Of a stretch of 64,000 nt of DNA, positions 33,044 through 41,206 are shown piece after piece. The notes beneath the pieces were generated by a model, which was given only the letters and a program-made list of their open reading frames with translations, searched no databases and was not told the DNA's origin. The stretch is from positions 62,001 to 126,000 of the forward strand of contig NZ_JNWZ01000033.1 in the NCBI RefSeq assembly GCF_000716545.1, read 5' to 3'. Each line of letters starts with the position of its first letter. Positions within the stretch are counted from its first letter, which is position 1. This stretch comes from Kitasatospora phosalacinea. Its GTDB lineage: Bacteria; Actinomycetota; Actinomycetes; Streptomycetales; Streptomycetaceae. Both the position numbers and the translations under genes were made by a program.

Positions 33044-33667
33044 TCAGCGCCAGGTGTCGTCGGCGGTGAAGGTGCCGGTGGCCGGGGTGAGGGCGGTGCG
33101 GTTGTCGCCGTCCTCCCAGACCACGGTGCCGTCGGGGTCCTTGATGAGGTACTTGTACTCGACGGGGGTGTCGGACGGCAGTTGCAGGTCGGCGGTCCAG
33201 GCCGGGTAGCTGCCGCTGTCCGTGGTCAGCGGGACGGCCTTCGCCGGGTCCCAGCCGCCGAGTTCGGCGAGGTTGCCCGCCAGGTAGAGGCCCTGCCCGT
33301 AGGCGGTGGTGGCGGTGGCGCGGAAGACCGCGGTCACGGGGGCGGGGGAGCAGGTCAGCAGGCCCGTCACGTAGTTCATGTCGGTGCCGTAGCCGGCGAA
33401 GGTGGCCCGGGCGCCGGGCGGGACGGTTCGGCACGGGGAGACCTGGCCGTCGGTGTACCGGACGCTGATGCCGACGGCGGCGGAGCAGTCGTTGGCGACC
33501 TCGGTGTAGCGCCAGCTCGAGTAGTACTGCACGCAGGTCGGCGGCGCGGTGCCTTCGGCGGCGGAGGCGGACGGCGCGGCGGCCAGCGGCGCCAGGAGGA
33601 CGGCCGCCCCGGCGGCGGCGAGAGCGATCGGGCGCGGGACGCGGGTGCGGGAGGACGGATTCGTCAT
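33044..33667 (-). CDS. Secreted tendamistat-type alpha-amylase inhibitor fused to a CBM20 starch-binding domain
   Basis: A 207-residue protein with a signal peptide (to about residue 36, APSASA/AEG). Next is an inhibitor domain with four Cys and the reactive motif SWRY (tendamistat Trp18-Arg19-Tyr20), as in CVQYYSSWRYTEVANDC. The C-terminal 100 residues are a CBM20-like domain: VTAVFRATA, LYLAGNLAELGGWDPAKAVPL, VEYKYLIKDPDGTVVWEDGDNR. It should block animal-type alpha-amylases while bound to starch. ATG 33667 is used; ATG 33709 would add 14 residues. Confidence 0.85.
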   Translation of the reverse strand: MTNPSSRTRVPRPIALAAAGAAVLLAPLAAAPSASAAEGTAPPTCVQYYSSWRYTEVANDCSAAVGISVRYTDGQVSPCRTVPPGARATFAGYGTDMNYVTGLLTCSPAPVTAVFRATATTAYGQGLYLAGNLAELGGWDPAKAVPLTTDSGSYPAWTADLQLPSDTPVEYKYLIKDPDGTVVWEDGDNRTALTPATGTFTADDTWR

Positions 33668-33831
33668 GCCCGCAGCTTGGAGAGCGGACGCCTTCTTGCG
33701 CAAACTCATGAAAACTTTTTCAGACAGCAGGATCGGGCGGCCCGGCGCCGACTCCCCAGCTCACCCCGCGCGCACGGACGCCCGCACCCCCGGGGCTCGG
33801 AAGACCGGTTGGCCGGAAAACGACTTCCCGC

Positions 33832-35394
33832 CTAGTAGAAGTGCCGCAACCGGGGCCACAGCCCGGACCACGGGGCGACCGTCCCCGCGCACAGCAGCAC
33901 CGGCGCGTGCTGCTCCTCGTTGGCCAGGCGGTGGCCGTTGTCGACCTCGGCGACCTGCCGGCAGTCGGTGAAGGCCCGCTCGACCTCCGGGTACGGCGCC
34001 GGGTGGACCAGCACGACGGGGCCGGTCGCCGAGTCCGGCGGCGGGCCCCAGTCGTAGAAGGACATGTGGCCCGAGTACGCGGTCGGCAGGCCGTAGTCGG
34101 CGCCGTAGCGCGCCAGCGCCCCGGCCTCGCCGTAGTCGGTGGCGAACACCACCGCCCGCCCGCGCTGCTCCGGCGGGACGGCCGCCCAGCCCGCCGCGAC
34201 CGCCGCCGTCAACTCCGGCCAGCCCACCTGCTCGGCGGACTCCGGGTAGAGCGCCGACACCACCGACAGCTGCCGGGGCGCCAGCACGGGCAGCGTGATC
34301 AGCGAGTTGACCGCCCCGGCCACCAGCAGCAGCCCCACCAGGCGCACCCTGGTCCGCCGCGTACCGCCCCCGTCCTCCCCCCGCTCCCACAGCTGCGCCG
34401 CGACCGGTCGGCAGCCGGCGGCCAGCACCAGCAGCAGCGGCGGCAGCGCGTAGTACGGCTTGCCGCCGAGCACCAGCACCAGCGCGCACAGCACCAGGTA
34501 CGCGTGGCCCAACGGCCGCGCCCAGGACACCCGTCGGTCGTCGCGCAGCCGGCGGAACCCGGCCAGCCAGACCGGGATCAGCACGGGGGAGAGGTAGACC
34601 AGCTGCATCGGTACGAAGGTCAGCCGGTTGGTCAGGCCGTCCTGGTCGCTGATGCCCGAGGCGACGGTGAGCTGCGGCCAGCCGTGCGCCGCCTGCCAGT
34701 ACAGGTTCGGCGCCGCCACCAGCAGTGCCAGCAGCGCGCCCGCCGGCAGCCACCAGCCGCGCAGCACCGCCCGCGCGCCGGGCCCGCCGCAGGCGACGGC
34801 CGGCAGCAGCGAGGCGGCCAGCAGCAGCACCAGGTCCTTGTTCAGCAGGGCGATCCCGGTCACCGCCCCGATCGCGAGCCACCAGCGCCGCTCCCCGGTG
34901 CGCAGCAGGCGCAGCACCAGCACGCCGAGCACCGTCCAGACGAACAGGTCGAAGCTCGCCGTGCTCAGCACGTGCCCGAGCGCCAGCACCATCGCCGAGA
35001 CCGCCGCCCCGGCCGCCGCCAGCACCTGCCCGGCCCGCCCGGCACCCAACTCCCGTGCGGCGAAGGCGATCAGCACGACCGTCGCGGCGCACAGCAGCAC
35101 CACGACCGCCCGCAGCCCCGCCGGGCCGTCCCCGAACGCCGCCGTGGACAGCCGCGCCAACAGCGGTGTCAGCGGCGGCTGGTCGACGTACCCCCACGCC
35201 AAGTGCCGCCCGGCGGCCATGAAGTACAACTCGTCCCGGTGGAACCCGTACCGCCCCGCCAGCCCCGCCTGCAGCACCCCGAACGCGGCCGCCACCCCGA
35301 GCACCGGGCCGACCGCGAAGCGGGCCAAGCCGGTCGCGGATCCGGAGCGCGGTTCGGTGCCGCCGGCGACGGACGCTCTCCCCCCTGTGTCCAT
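33832..35394 (-). CDS. GT39-like (ArnT/PMT-type) membrane glycosyltransferase
   Basis: A 520-residue protein with about ten membrane segments and the family's first-loop motif YGFHRDELYFMAAGRHLAWGYVDQPPLTPLLAR, whose Asp-Glu pair is catalytic. A soluble C-terminal domain includes TDYGEAGALARYGADYGLPTAYSGH. It should transfer a sugar from a polyprenyl-phosphate carrier to an extracytoplasmic acceptor. ATG 35394. It is very common in Streptomyces and not obviously linked to its neighbours. Confidence 0.85.
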   Translation of the reverse strand: MDTGGRASVAGGTEPRSGSATGLARFAVGPVLGVAAAFGVLQAGLAGRYGFHRDELYFMAAGRHLAWGYVDQPPLTPLLARLSTAAFGDGPAGLRAVVVLLCAATVVLIAFAARELGAGRAGQVLAAAGAAVSAMVLALGHVLSTASFDLFVWTVLGVLVLRLLRTGERRWWLAIGAVTGIALLNKDLVLLLAASLLPAVACGGPGARAVLRGWWLPAGALLALLVAAPNLYWQAAHGWPQLTVASGISDQDGLTNRLTFVPMQLVYLSPVLIPVWLAGFRRLRDDRRVSWARPLGHAYLVLCALVLVLGGKPYYALPPLLLVLAAGCRPVAAQLWERGEDGGGTRRTRVRLVGLLLVAGAVNSLITLPVLAPRQLSVVSALYPESAEQVGWPELTAAVAAGWAAVPPEQRGRAVVFATDYGEAGALARYGADYGLPTAYSGHMSFYDWGPPPDSATGPVVLVHPAPYPEVERAFTDCRQVAEVDNGHRLANEEQHAPVLLCAGTVAPWSGLWPRLRHFY

Positions 35395-35711
35395 GCACCG
35401 AGTCTGGCAGGGCGTCCCCTCCGGGCCCACCCGCCGGAACCCGGAAACCGACCCGGGGACGACCCCGAGAACGCCCCCGGGAGAACCCCGATGATCCACC
35501 GCACCGGCCGCACACCCGGCCGGACCGCACGCCGGCGAACAACACCCGTTCCACCGGGAACCGGCCGGGCGGTCGGCATCCACCCGGGCCCGGACCGCCG
35601 CCACCCGCAGTGGTGGTCCCCGCGCCCCTGACCGACCCCGCCGACGGCGCGCCCTGAGCGCCCCGCTGGGCCGCCCCGCGCCCGGCCTGCCGATGCCCCG
35701 GCCGGTGCCCC
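35395..35711. other. Intergenic region between the GT39-like gene and murQ
   Basis: About 317 bases with no gene I can support. A 46-codon frame beginning at 35491 is rich in Arg and Pro and looks like a shadow. The region must hold the divergent promoters; only the murQ -10 candidate at its right end is clear. Confidence 0.5.
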
Positions 35712-35717
35712 TAGGGT
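35712..35717 (+). promoter_or_regulatory. murQ: -10 element for murQ
   Basis: TAGGGT seven bases before the ATG at 35725, the spacing seen for leaderless transcripts in Streptomyces. No ribosome binding site is visible, which agrees. Confidence 0.55.
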
Positions 35718-35724
35718 GGACGGC

Positions 35725-36717
35725 ATGGCACCGACCCCGCGCGACCGGCAGGAAGACCGGCAAGAAGACCGGCAGGAAGACCGGCAGGCCCCGGACGGCC
35801 GAGCCCCGGACGGCCTGGCCCTGGGCGTCCTGGCCACCGAGGGGCGGCGGGAGGGCGGCGCGGAGATCGACCTGCTGCCGACGGCGGAACTCGCCCGGCT
35901 GATGAACGCCGAGGACCGCACGGTGCCGGAGGCCGTGGGCGCGGCGGTGCCGGCGATCGCGGCGGCGGTGGACGCCATCGCCGAACGGATGCGCGGCGGC
36001 GGCCGGCTGGTGTACGCCGGGGCGGGGACGGCCGGGCGGCTCGGGGTGCTGGACGCCGGCGAGTGCCCGCCGACCTTCGGCACCGAACCCGGCCGGGTGG
36101 TCGGGCTGATCGCGGGCGGCCCCGCCGCGCTCACCTCCGCCGTGGAGGACGCCGAGGACGACCGGGCGGCCGCCGTCGCCGACCTGGACGCGCTCGCCCT
36201 GACCGCCGCCGACACCGTGATCGGCGTCTCCGCCTCCGGCCGCACCCCGTACGCGCTGGCCGCCGTCGAGCACGCCCGGACGCTCGGGGCGCTGACCGTC
36301 GCGCTGGCGGGCAACCCGGGCTCCCCGCTCGGGGACGCCGCCGAGCACCGGATCGAGATCACCACCGGGCCCGAACTGCTGGCCGGGTCCACCAGGTTGA
36401 AGGCCGGGACGGCACAGAAACTGGTGCTCAACATGGTCTCGACGCTGGTGATGATCCGGCTCGGCCGGACCTACGGGGACCTGATGGTCGACGTCCGCGC
36501 GACCAACGACAAGCTGCGCGCCCGCTCCCGCCGGATCGTCGCCCTCGCCACCGAGGCCGAACCCGCCGACGCGGACGCCGCGTTGGCTGCCACCGGCGGC
36601 CGGGTCAAGGACGCGATCCTGCTGCTGCTCACCGGCGTGGACGCCGCCGCGGCCGCCGAACTGCTGGCGCGCAACGGCGGCGTCCTGCGCAACGCCCTGC
36701 GGGAAGCCCTGGGTTGA
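35725..36717 (+). CDS. murQ: N-acetylmuramic acid 6-phosphate etherase
   Basis: A 330-residue SIS-domain protein. Family blocks: RTVPEAVGAAVPAIAAAVD, GRLVYAGAGTAGRLGVLDAGECPPTFGT, LIAGG, GVSASGRTPYALAAV, LAGNPGSPL and the closing ATNDKLRARSRRI. It cleaves the lactyl ether of MurNAc-6-phosphate to GlcNAc-6-phosphate in peptidoglycan recycling. A 12-base tandem repeat (35743-35790) codes for a DRQE-repeat leader that the family does not need. ATG 35725 is preferred over GTG 35716. Confidence 0.93.
   Translation: MAPTPRDRQEDRQEDRQEDRQAPDGRAPDGLALGVLATEGRREGGAEIDLLPTAELARLMNAEDRTVPEAVGAAVPAIAAAVDAIAERMRGGGRLVYAGAGTAGRLGVLDAGECPPTFGTEPGRVVGLIAGGPAALTSAVEDAEDDRAAAVADLDALALTAADTVIGVSASGRTPYALAAVEHARTLGALTVALAGNPGSPLGDAAEHRIEITTGPELLAGSTRLKAGTAQKLVLNMVSTLVMIRLGRTYGDLMVDVRATNDKLRARSRRIVALATEAEPADADAALAATGGRVKDAILLLLTGVDAAAAAELLARNGGVLRNALREALG
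35743..35790 (+). repeat. 12-base tandem repeat in the murQ 5' end
   Basis: Four units of GACCGGCA(G/A)GAA, the last ending GCC. It is in frame and encodes an acidic/Gln-rich leader. Its length probably varies between strains. Confidence 0.75.
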
Positions 36718-36721
36718 GGGG

Positions 36722-38794
36722 TCAGAGCTCCTGCTCGGCCCAGATGGTCTTGCCGCGCGGGGTGTGCCGCGTCCCCCAGTTGCGGCACAGCTGGGCCACC
36801 AGCAGCAGGCCGCGGCCGCCCTCGTCGTCGTTGCGGGCGCGCCGCAGGTGCGGGGCGGTGCTGCTGCCGTCGGATACCTCGCAGATCAGCACGCCGCCGT
36901 CCCGGATCAGCCGGAAGCCGATCGGCGGCCGCCCGTAGCGGACGGCGTTGGTGATCAGCTCGCTGACCACCAACTCGGTGACGAAGGACGCCTCTTCGAT
37001 CCCCCAGTCGGCGAGTTTCGCGGTCGCCAGCTTGCGGGCCCGGGCCACCTCGGACGGGTCGTGGCGCAGCTGCCAGTCCGCGACGTCCTGGGTGTGCAGG
37101 GCCCGGGTGCGGGCCAGCAGCAGGGCGACGTCGTCGCTCGGGGCGTCCGGGCCGAGGGTGGAGGAGAGCACCTGGTCGCACAGGTCCTCCAGCGAGCCGA
37201 TCGGGGCGGCGAGCGCCGATCCGAGCCGGTCGAGGCCCAGTCCGGGGTCGCCGCGCAACTCGGAGGCGCGCAGCAGGCCGTCGGTGTACAGGGCCAGCAC
37301 GCTGCCCTCGGGCACCTCCAACTCGGCCGCCTCGAACGGGAGTCCGCCCAGGCCCAGCGGCGGCCCGGCCGGGAGTTCGGGGAAGGTCACGGTGTTGTCC
37401 GGGCCGACCAGGGCCGGCCCGGGGTGCCCGGCCCGGGCCAGCGAACAGGACCGGGTGGCCGGGTCGTACACCGCGTACAGGCAGGTCGCACCGACACTGC
37501 TGCCGGCCCAGGCGGTGCCGCCCTCGGGCAGCTCGTCCAGATCCACCCGCAGCACCAAGTCGTCCAGGTGGGTGAGGAGTTCGTCCGGCGGCATGTCGAT
37601 GTCGGCGAGGGTGCGCACCGCCGTGCGCAGCCGCCCCATCGCGGCCGAGGCGGGCACGCCGTGGCCCACCACGTCGCCCACCACCAGGGCCACCCGGGCG
37701 CCGGACAGCGGGATCACGTCGAACCAGTCGCCGCCGACGCCCTCCCGGCCGCCCGCCGGCAGGTACCGGAAGGCGACCTCCACGGCGGCCTGCCGGGGCG
37801 TCCGGCTGGGCAGCAGGGAGCGCTGCAACGCCAGTGCGGTGTCGCGCTGTTGGGTGTACTGGCGGGCGTTGTCGACGGAGAGCGCGGCGCGCGCCGTCAG
37901 CTCGGTGGCCAGCAGCAGGTCGTCCTGGTCGAACGGCTCCGGCGTGCGGTGCCGCAGGAAGATCGCCACCCCGAGCGTGGTGCCGCGGGCGGTCAGCGGC
38001 ACCAGCAGCGAGGAGTGGATGCCGAACTCCTTGGCCAGCCGCTCCCGTTCGGGCTCCTGGGCGAGCCAGGCGCGGATCTCCGGATCCCGGTAGTCGGTGC
38101 GCAGCGGACGGCCCGAGGACAGCACCCGGGCCATCGGCGAGTCCGGGGCGATCACGTCCCCCCGGCCGGACAAGGTCGCCGACTCCGGGCTGCCCGGCAG
38201 CACCGACCGCTGGGCGACCCGGTAGAACACCAGCCCCGCGCTGGTCGGCGGGCCGCCGCCGAACACCGAGTCGAGCAGGTCGACACCCACGAAGTCCGCG
38301 AAACCCTCGATCGCGACGTCCGCCAACTCCTCTGCGGTGCGCTCCACTTCGAGCGTCGAACCGATCCGCAGCCCGGCCTCGCCGAGCAGCGCCAGCCGGC
38401 GCCTGGCTCGCTCCTCCGGGGAGCCCTGCGCGGAGGCCGAGGCGAGGGCCGGCAGCGCGGCCGCCTCGGTGGTCAAGGGCTGCAGGGGCCGGGCGGACAC
38501 CACCCAGACCGGCTCGCCGCGCGCCGTCCGCACCGGGACCACCCCCAGTTCGACCTCCACCGTCTCGTCCTCGGACCGGTGCAGCCGCACCATCCCTCCG
38601 AACGGCGCGTGCCGAACCACCGCACGCAGCAAGGCGATCGGCACCCGGCCCGCCAGCAGCTCGACGGCCGGCCGCCCGAGCACCCGGCCCGTCCCGAACC
38701 CGGTCAGCCGCTCGGCCTCCGCCGACCAGCCGGTAACCACCCCGCCGCCGTCGACCGTCGCGGTCGCCGCCCGGCCCGGAACCCTAGTCGCCAT
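36722..38794 (-). CDS. PAS-GAF-PP2C phosphatase with C-terminal anti-sigma-type ATPase domain
   Basis: A 690-residue multidomain regulator: PAS (about residues 10-105), GAF (145-320), SpoIIE-type PP2C phosphatase (335-555, with GVGGDWFDVIPL, GDVVGHGVPAS, YTDGLL, SDDVALLLAR) and a C-terminal HATPase_c domain (575-690, VSELITNAVRYG, GGRGLLLV). Such proteins set partner-switching of anti-sigma factor antagonists and dephosphorylate them. The start ATG 38794 overlaps an upstream reading; earlier Met codons exist but lie before the PAS domain. It converges on murQ with only four bases between stops. Confidence 0.9.
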   Translation of the reverse strand: MATRVPGRAATATVDGGGVVTGWSAEAERLTGFGTGRVLGRPAVELLAGRVPIALLRAVVRHAPFGGMVRLHRSEDETVEVELGVVPVRTARGEPVWVVSARPLQPLTTEAAALPALASASAQGSPEERARRRLALLGEAGLRIGSTLEVERTAEELADVAIEGFADFVGVDLLDSVFGGGPPTSAGLVFYRVAQRSVLPGSPESATLSGRGDVIAPDSPMARVLSSGRPLRTDYRDPEIRAWLAQEPERERLAKEFGIHSSLLVPLTARGTTLGVAIFLRHRTPEPFDQDDLLLATELTARAALSVDNARQYTQQRDTALALQRSLLPSRTPRQAAVEVAFRYLPAGGREGVGGDWFDVIPLSGARVALVVGDVVGHGVPASAAMGRLRTAVRTLADIDMPPDELLTHLDDLVLRVDLDELPEGGTAWAGSSVGATCLYAVYDPATRSCSLARAGHPGPALVGPDNTVTFPELPAGPPLGLGGLPFEAAELEVPEGSVLALYTDGLLRASELRGDPGLGLDRLGSALAAPIGSLEDLCDQVLSSTLGPDAPSDDVALLLARTRALHTQDVADWQLRHDPSEVARARKLATAKLADWGIEEASFVTELVVSELITNAVRYGRPPIGFRLIRDGGVLICEVSDGSSTAPHLRRARNDDEGGRGLLLVAQLCRNWGTRHTPRGKTIWAEQEL

Positions 38795-39169
38795 GTCCGT
38801 CCATCCCCTCTCGGAGGCAGCAACCGCCAGGCCGTCGCCCCTCAGCATCGCCCCCCGGCGTGACCGCCTCAAACCGCCACGCCGTAGCACCGCCCGGCCG
38901 GAGCGGTCGGCGCCCCCGCTGACGGGGAGACCAGTGGTGGGCGGGGAGCGGCCGACGACGGGGGAGCAGCAACCATGGCAGCGGTAGCCGGCGGGCCGCG
39001 GACGGTCACCCTCGACCACTCGCACGACGCGACGCTCGCCCTCGCCGTCCGCGACGCGCTCGGTCTCACCGACCCGCTCGGCGGGACCCACCGCCCGGCG
39101 GACCGGCAGGTCGGGCCCGGGGCCGCGTAGTTCCCGGGTGCGGCCCCGGGCAGGGGGATCGGCGGCGGG
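38795..39169. other. Gap of about 375 bases between phosphatase and acyl-CoA synthetase
   Basis: It holds the phosphatase promoter (leftward), one possible small ORF (listed separately) and the 3' end region of the acyl-CoA synthetase. No hairpin stands out. Confidence 0.4.
38975..39130 (+). CDS. Possible small ORF of 51 residues
   Basis: ATG 38975 has GGGGGAG eight bases upstream and the frame ends with TAG at 39130. The peptide (MAAVAGGPRTVTLDHSHDAT... to ...GPGAA) has no domain that I know. It is the only candidate gene in the gap. It could equally be chance in GC-rich DNA. Confidence 0.25.
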   Translation: MAAVAGGPRTVTLDHSHDATLALAVRDALGLTDPLGGTHRPADRQVGPGAA

Positions 39170-40951
39170 TCAGGCGTCCTTGAGGCCGGGGAAGTCCTCT
39201 TCCCAGAACTCGCGCTCCCCACGGAGCGGTGCTCCGGCGGCTCCGGCGGTGCTCTCCGCGCCCGCGTGCCGCTCCTGTTCGCGGCCGCGCAGTTCGATGC
39301 GGCGGATCTTGCCGGAGATGGTCTTGGGGAGGTCGGCGAATTCGAGGCGGCGGATGCGCTTGTAGGGGGCGAGCCGCTTGCGGGTGAAGGCGAGGATGGA
39401 CTGGGCGGTCCCGGCGTCGGGTTCGTGGCCGGGGGCCAGGATGACGTACGCCTTGGGGACGGAGAGCCGCAGCGGGTCGGGGGAGGGGACGACCGCGGCC
39501 TCGGCCACCGCCGGGTGCTCGATCAGGACGCTCTCCAGCTCGAACGGCGACAGCCGGTAGTCGCTGCTCTTGAACACGTCGTCGGCGCGGCCCACGAAGG
39601 TGTAGTAGCCGTCGGCGTCGCGCTGGGCGACGTCCCCGGTGTGGTAGCGGCCGCCGGCCGTGGACGCGGCGTGCCGCTCCGGGTCGTCCTGGTAGCCGGC
39701 CATCAGTCCGAGCGGCGCGGACGCCAGCGGCAGGCACAGCTCGCCGTCGACGCCCTCGCCGGTGATCTCCTCGCCGGTGACCGGGTCGACCAGGACGACG
39801 TCGTAGCCGGGCAGCGGGCGGCCCATCGAGCCGGGTTTGACCGGCTGCCCGGGGGCGTTGCCGATCTGCGCGGTGGTCTCGGTCTGGCCGTAGCCGTCGC
39901 GCAGGGCGACGCCCCAGGCCCGTTCGATCTGCTCGACCACCTCGGGGTTGAGCGGTTCGCCCGCGCCGACGAGTTCGCGCAGCGGCGGCCGCCACTGTCC
40001 CAGGTCCTCCAGCAGCAGCATCCGCCACACGGTGGGCGGCGCGCAGAACGAGGTCACCCGGTGGCGGACGAGCGCGTCCAGCAACGGCCGGGCCGAGAAG
40101 CGCGGCTGGTTGACGATCAGGATCTCCGCCCCGGCGTTCCACGGGGCGAAGAAGTTGCTCCAGGCGTGCTTGGCCCAGCCCGGGGAGGACACGTTCAGGT
40201 GGACGTCGCCCGGCCGCAGGCCGATCCAGTACATCGTCGAGAGGTGGCCGACGGGGTAGGAGCGGTGGGTGTGCTGCACCAGCTTGGGCCGGCTGGTGGT
40301 GCCGGAGGTGAAGTAGAGCAGCAGCGGGTCCTCGGCCCGGGTGGGCCCGTCCGGGGTGAAGCCGCCGGTGTGCTCGGCCGCCCCGGCGTAGTCCACCCAG
40401 CCGGGGACGGGCTCGCCGACCGCGATCCCGGTCCAGTCGCCCTCCTGCCCGGCGAAGTTGGGGGTGAGCGCGGACTCGGCGACCACGTGCCGCACCCGGC
40501 CCCGGGAGAGCCGGTCGGCCAGGTCGTCCGCGGTCAGCAGGGTGCTCGCCGGGATGACCACCGCGCCCAGCTTGATCGCCGCGAGCATCACCTCCCACAG
40601 CGCCACCTGGTTGCCCAGCAGCAGCAGGACCCGGTCGCCGCGCGCCACGCCCCGCTCGCGCAGCCAGCCGGCCGTGCGGTCGGAGCGCTCGCTCAGCTCG
40701 GCGAAGGTCAGCGCCGTCTCGTGCAGCAGGGTGCCGTCCGCGTCCAGGTCGACGACCCGCAGGGCGACCGCCTCGTTGCCCGCCGCCTCGACGTCGAACC
40801 AGTCCAGCGCCCAGTTGAAGTACTCGCCCGCGGGGCGCGGGAAGGCACGGGCGGCGTCGAGGTCGCCGCGGGTGCGCAGCAGGTGGTCGCGCGCGGCGCG
40901 AAAGTCGCGGTGCGCGGCGGAGTTCCGTCGGTCGGCCGTGTCCGGTGCCAT
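39170..40951 (-). CDS. Acyl-CoA synthetase (medium-chain/benzoate-type ANL ligase)
   Basis: A 593-residue adenylate-forming enzyme with LLYFTSGTTSRPKLVQHTH (P-loop), RDGYGQTETTAQIGN (A5), YHTGDVAQRDADGYYTFVGRADDVFKSSDYRLSPFELE (A7/A8) and LPKTISGKIRRIELR (A10 Lys). It makes an acyl-CoA from a free acid with ATP. I start at ATG 40951 (MAPDTADRR); a 29-residue longer form from 41038 is less likely. It is separate from the biosynthetic cluster but could still activate an acid for it. Confidence 0.88.
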   Translation of the reverse strand: MAPDTADRRNSAAHRDFRAARDHLLRTRGDLDAARAFPRPAGEYFNWALDWFDVEAAGNEAVALRVVDLDADGTLLHETALTFAELSERSDRTAGWLRERGVARGDRVLLLLGNQVALWEVMLAAIKLGAVVIPASTLLTADDLADRLSRGRVRHVVAESALTPNFAGQEGDWTGIAVGEPVPGWVDYAGAAEHTGGFTPDGPTRAEDPLLLYFTSGTTSRPKLVQHTHRSYPVGHLSTMYWIGLRPGDVHLNVSSPGWAKHAWSNFFAPWNAGAEILIVNQPRFSARPLLDALVRHRVTSFCAPPTVWRMLLLEDLGQWRPPLRELVGAGEPLNPEVVEQIERAWGVALRDGYGQTETTAQIGNAPGQPVKPGSMGRPLPGYDVVLVDPVTGEEITGEGVDGELCLPLASAPLGLMAGYQDDPERHAASTAGGRYHTGDVAQRDADGYYTFVGRADDVFKSSDYRLSPFELESVLIEHPAVAEAAVVPSPDPLRLSVPKAYVILAPGHEPDAGTAQSILAFTRKRLAPYKRIRRLEFADLPKTISGKIRRIELRGREQERHAGAESTAGAAGAPLRGEREFWEEDFPGLKDA

Positions 40952-41206
40952 CTTGTCCGTCCCTGCGTCTCCCGCCCCGGCCGCCGCCTCGTTGCCCGGC
41001 CGCGGGCATACCGGCACGCTGCCAGCTCCTGTGATCATCGGTCAAGGGCGACACCGCATGTCACCGCCGGTGCGCCCGGCTCCCCGGCCCGCACCCGCCG
41101 TCCCGCTCCCGGCCGGGCGAAACCGGGCCGGTGGATCCGGCGCCAGCGGGAAGGAGGGGGCCGTGGCCGGTGGGATCGACGCGGAGGACGGGAGGGGACG
41201 GGCACG

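Noticed and set aside
35491..35631. Small ORF upstream of murQ
   Set aside because: Arg/Pro/Thr-rich peptide with no ribosome binding site or protein-like pattern.
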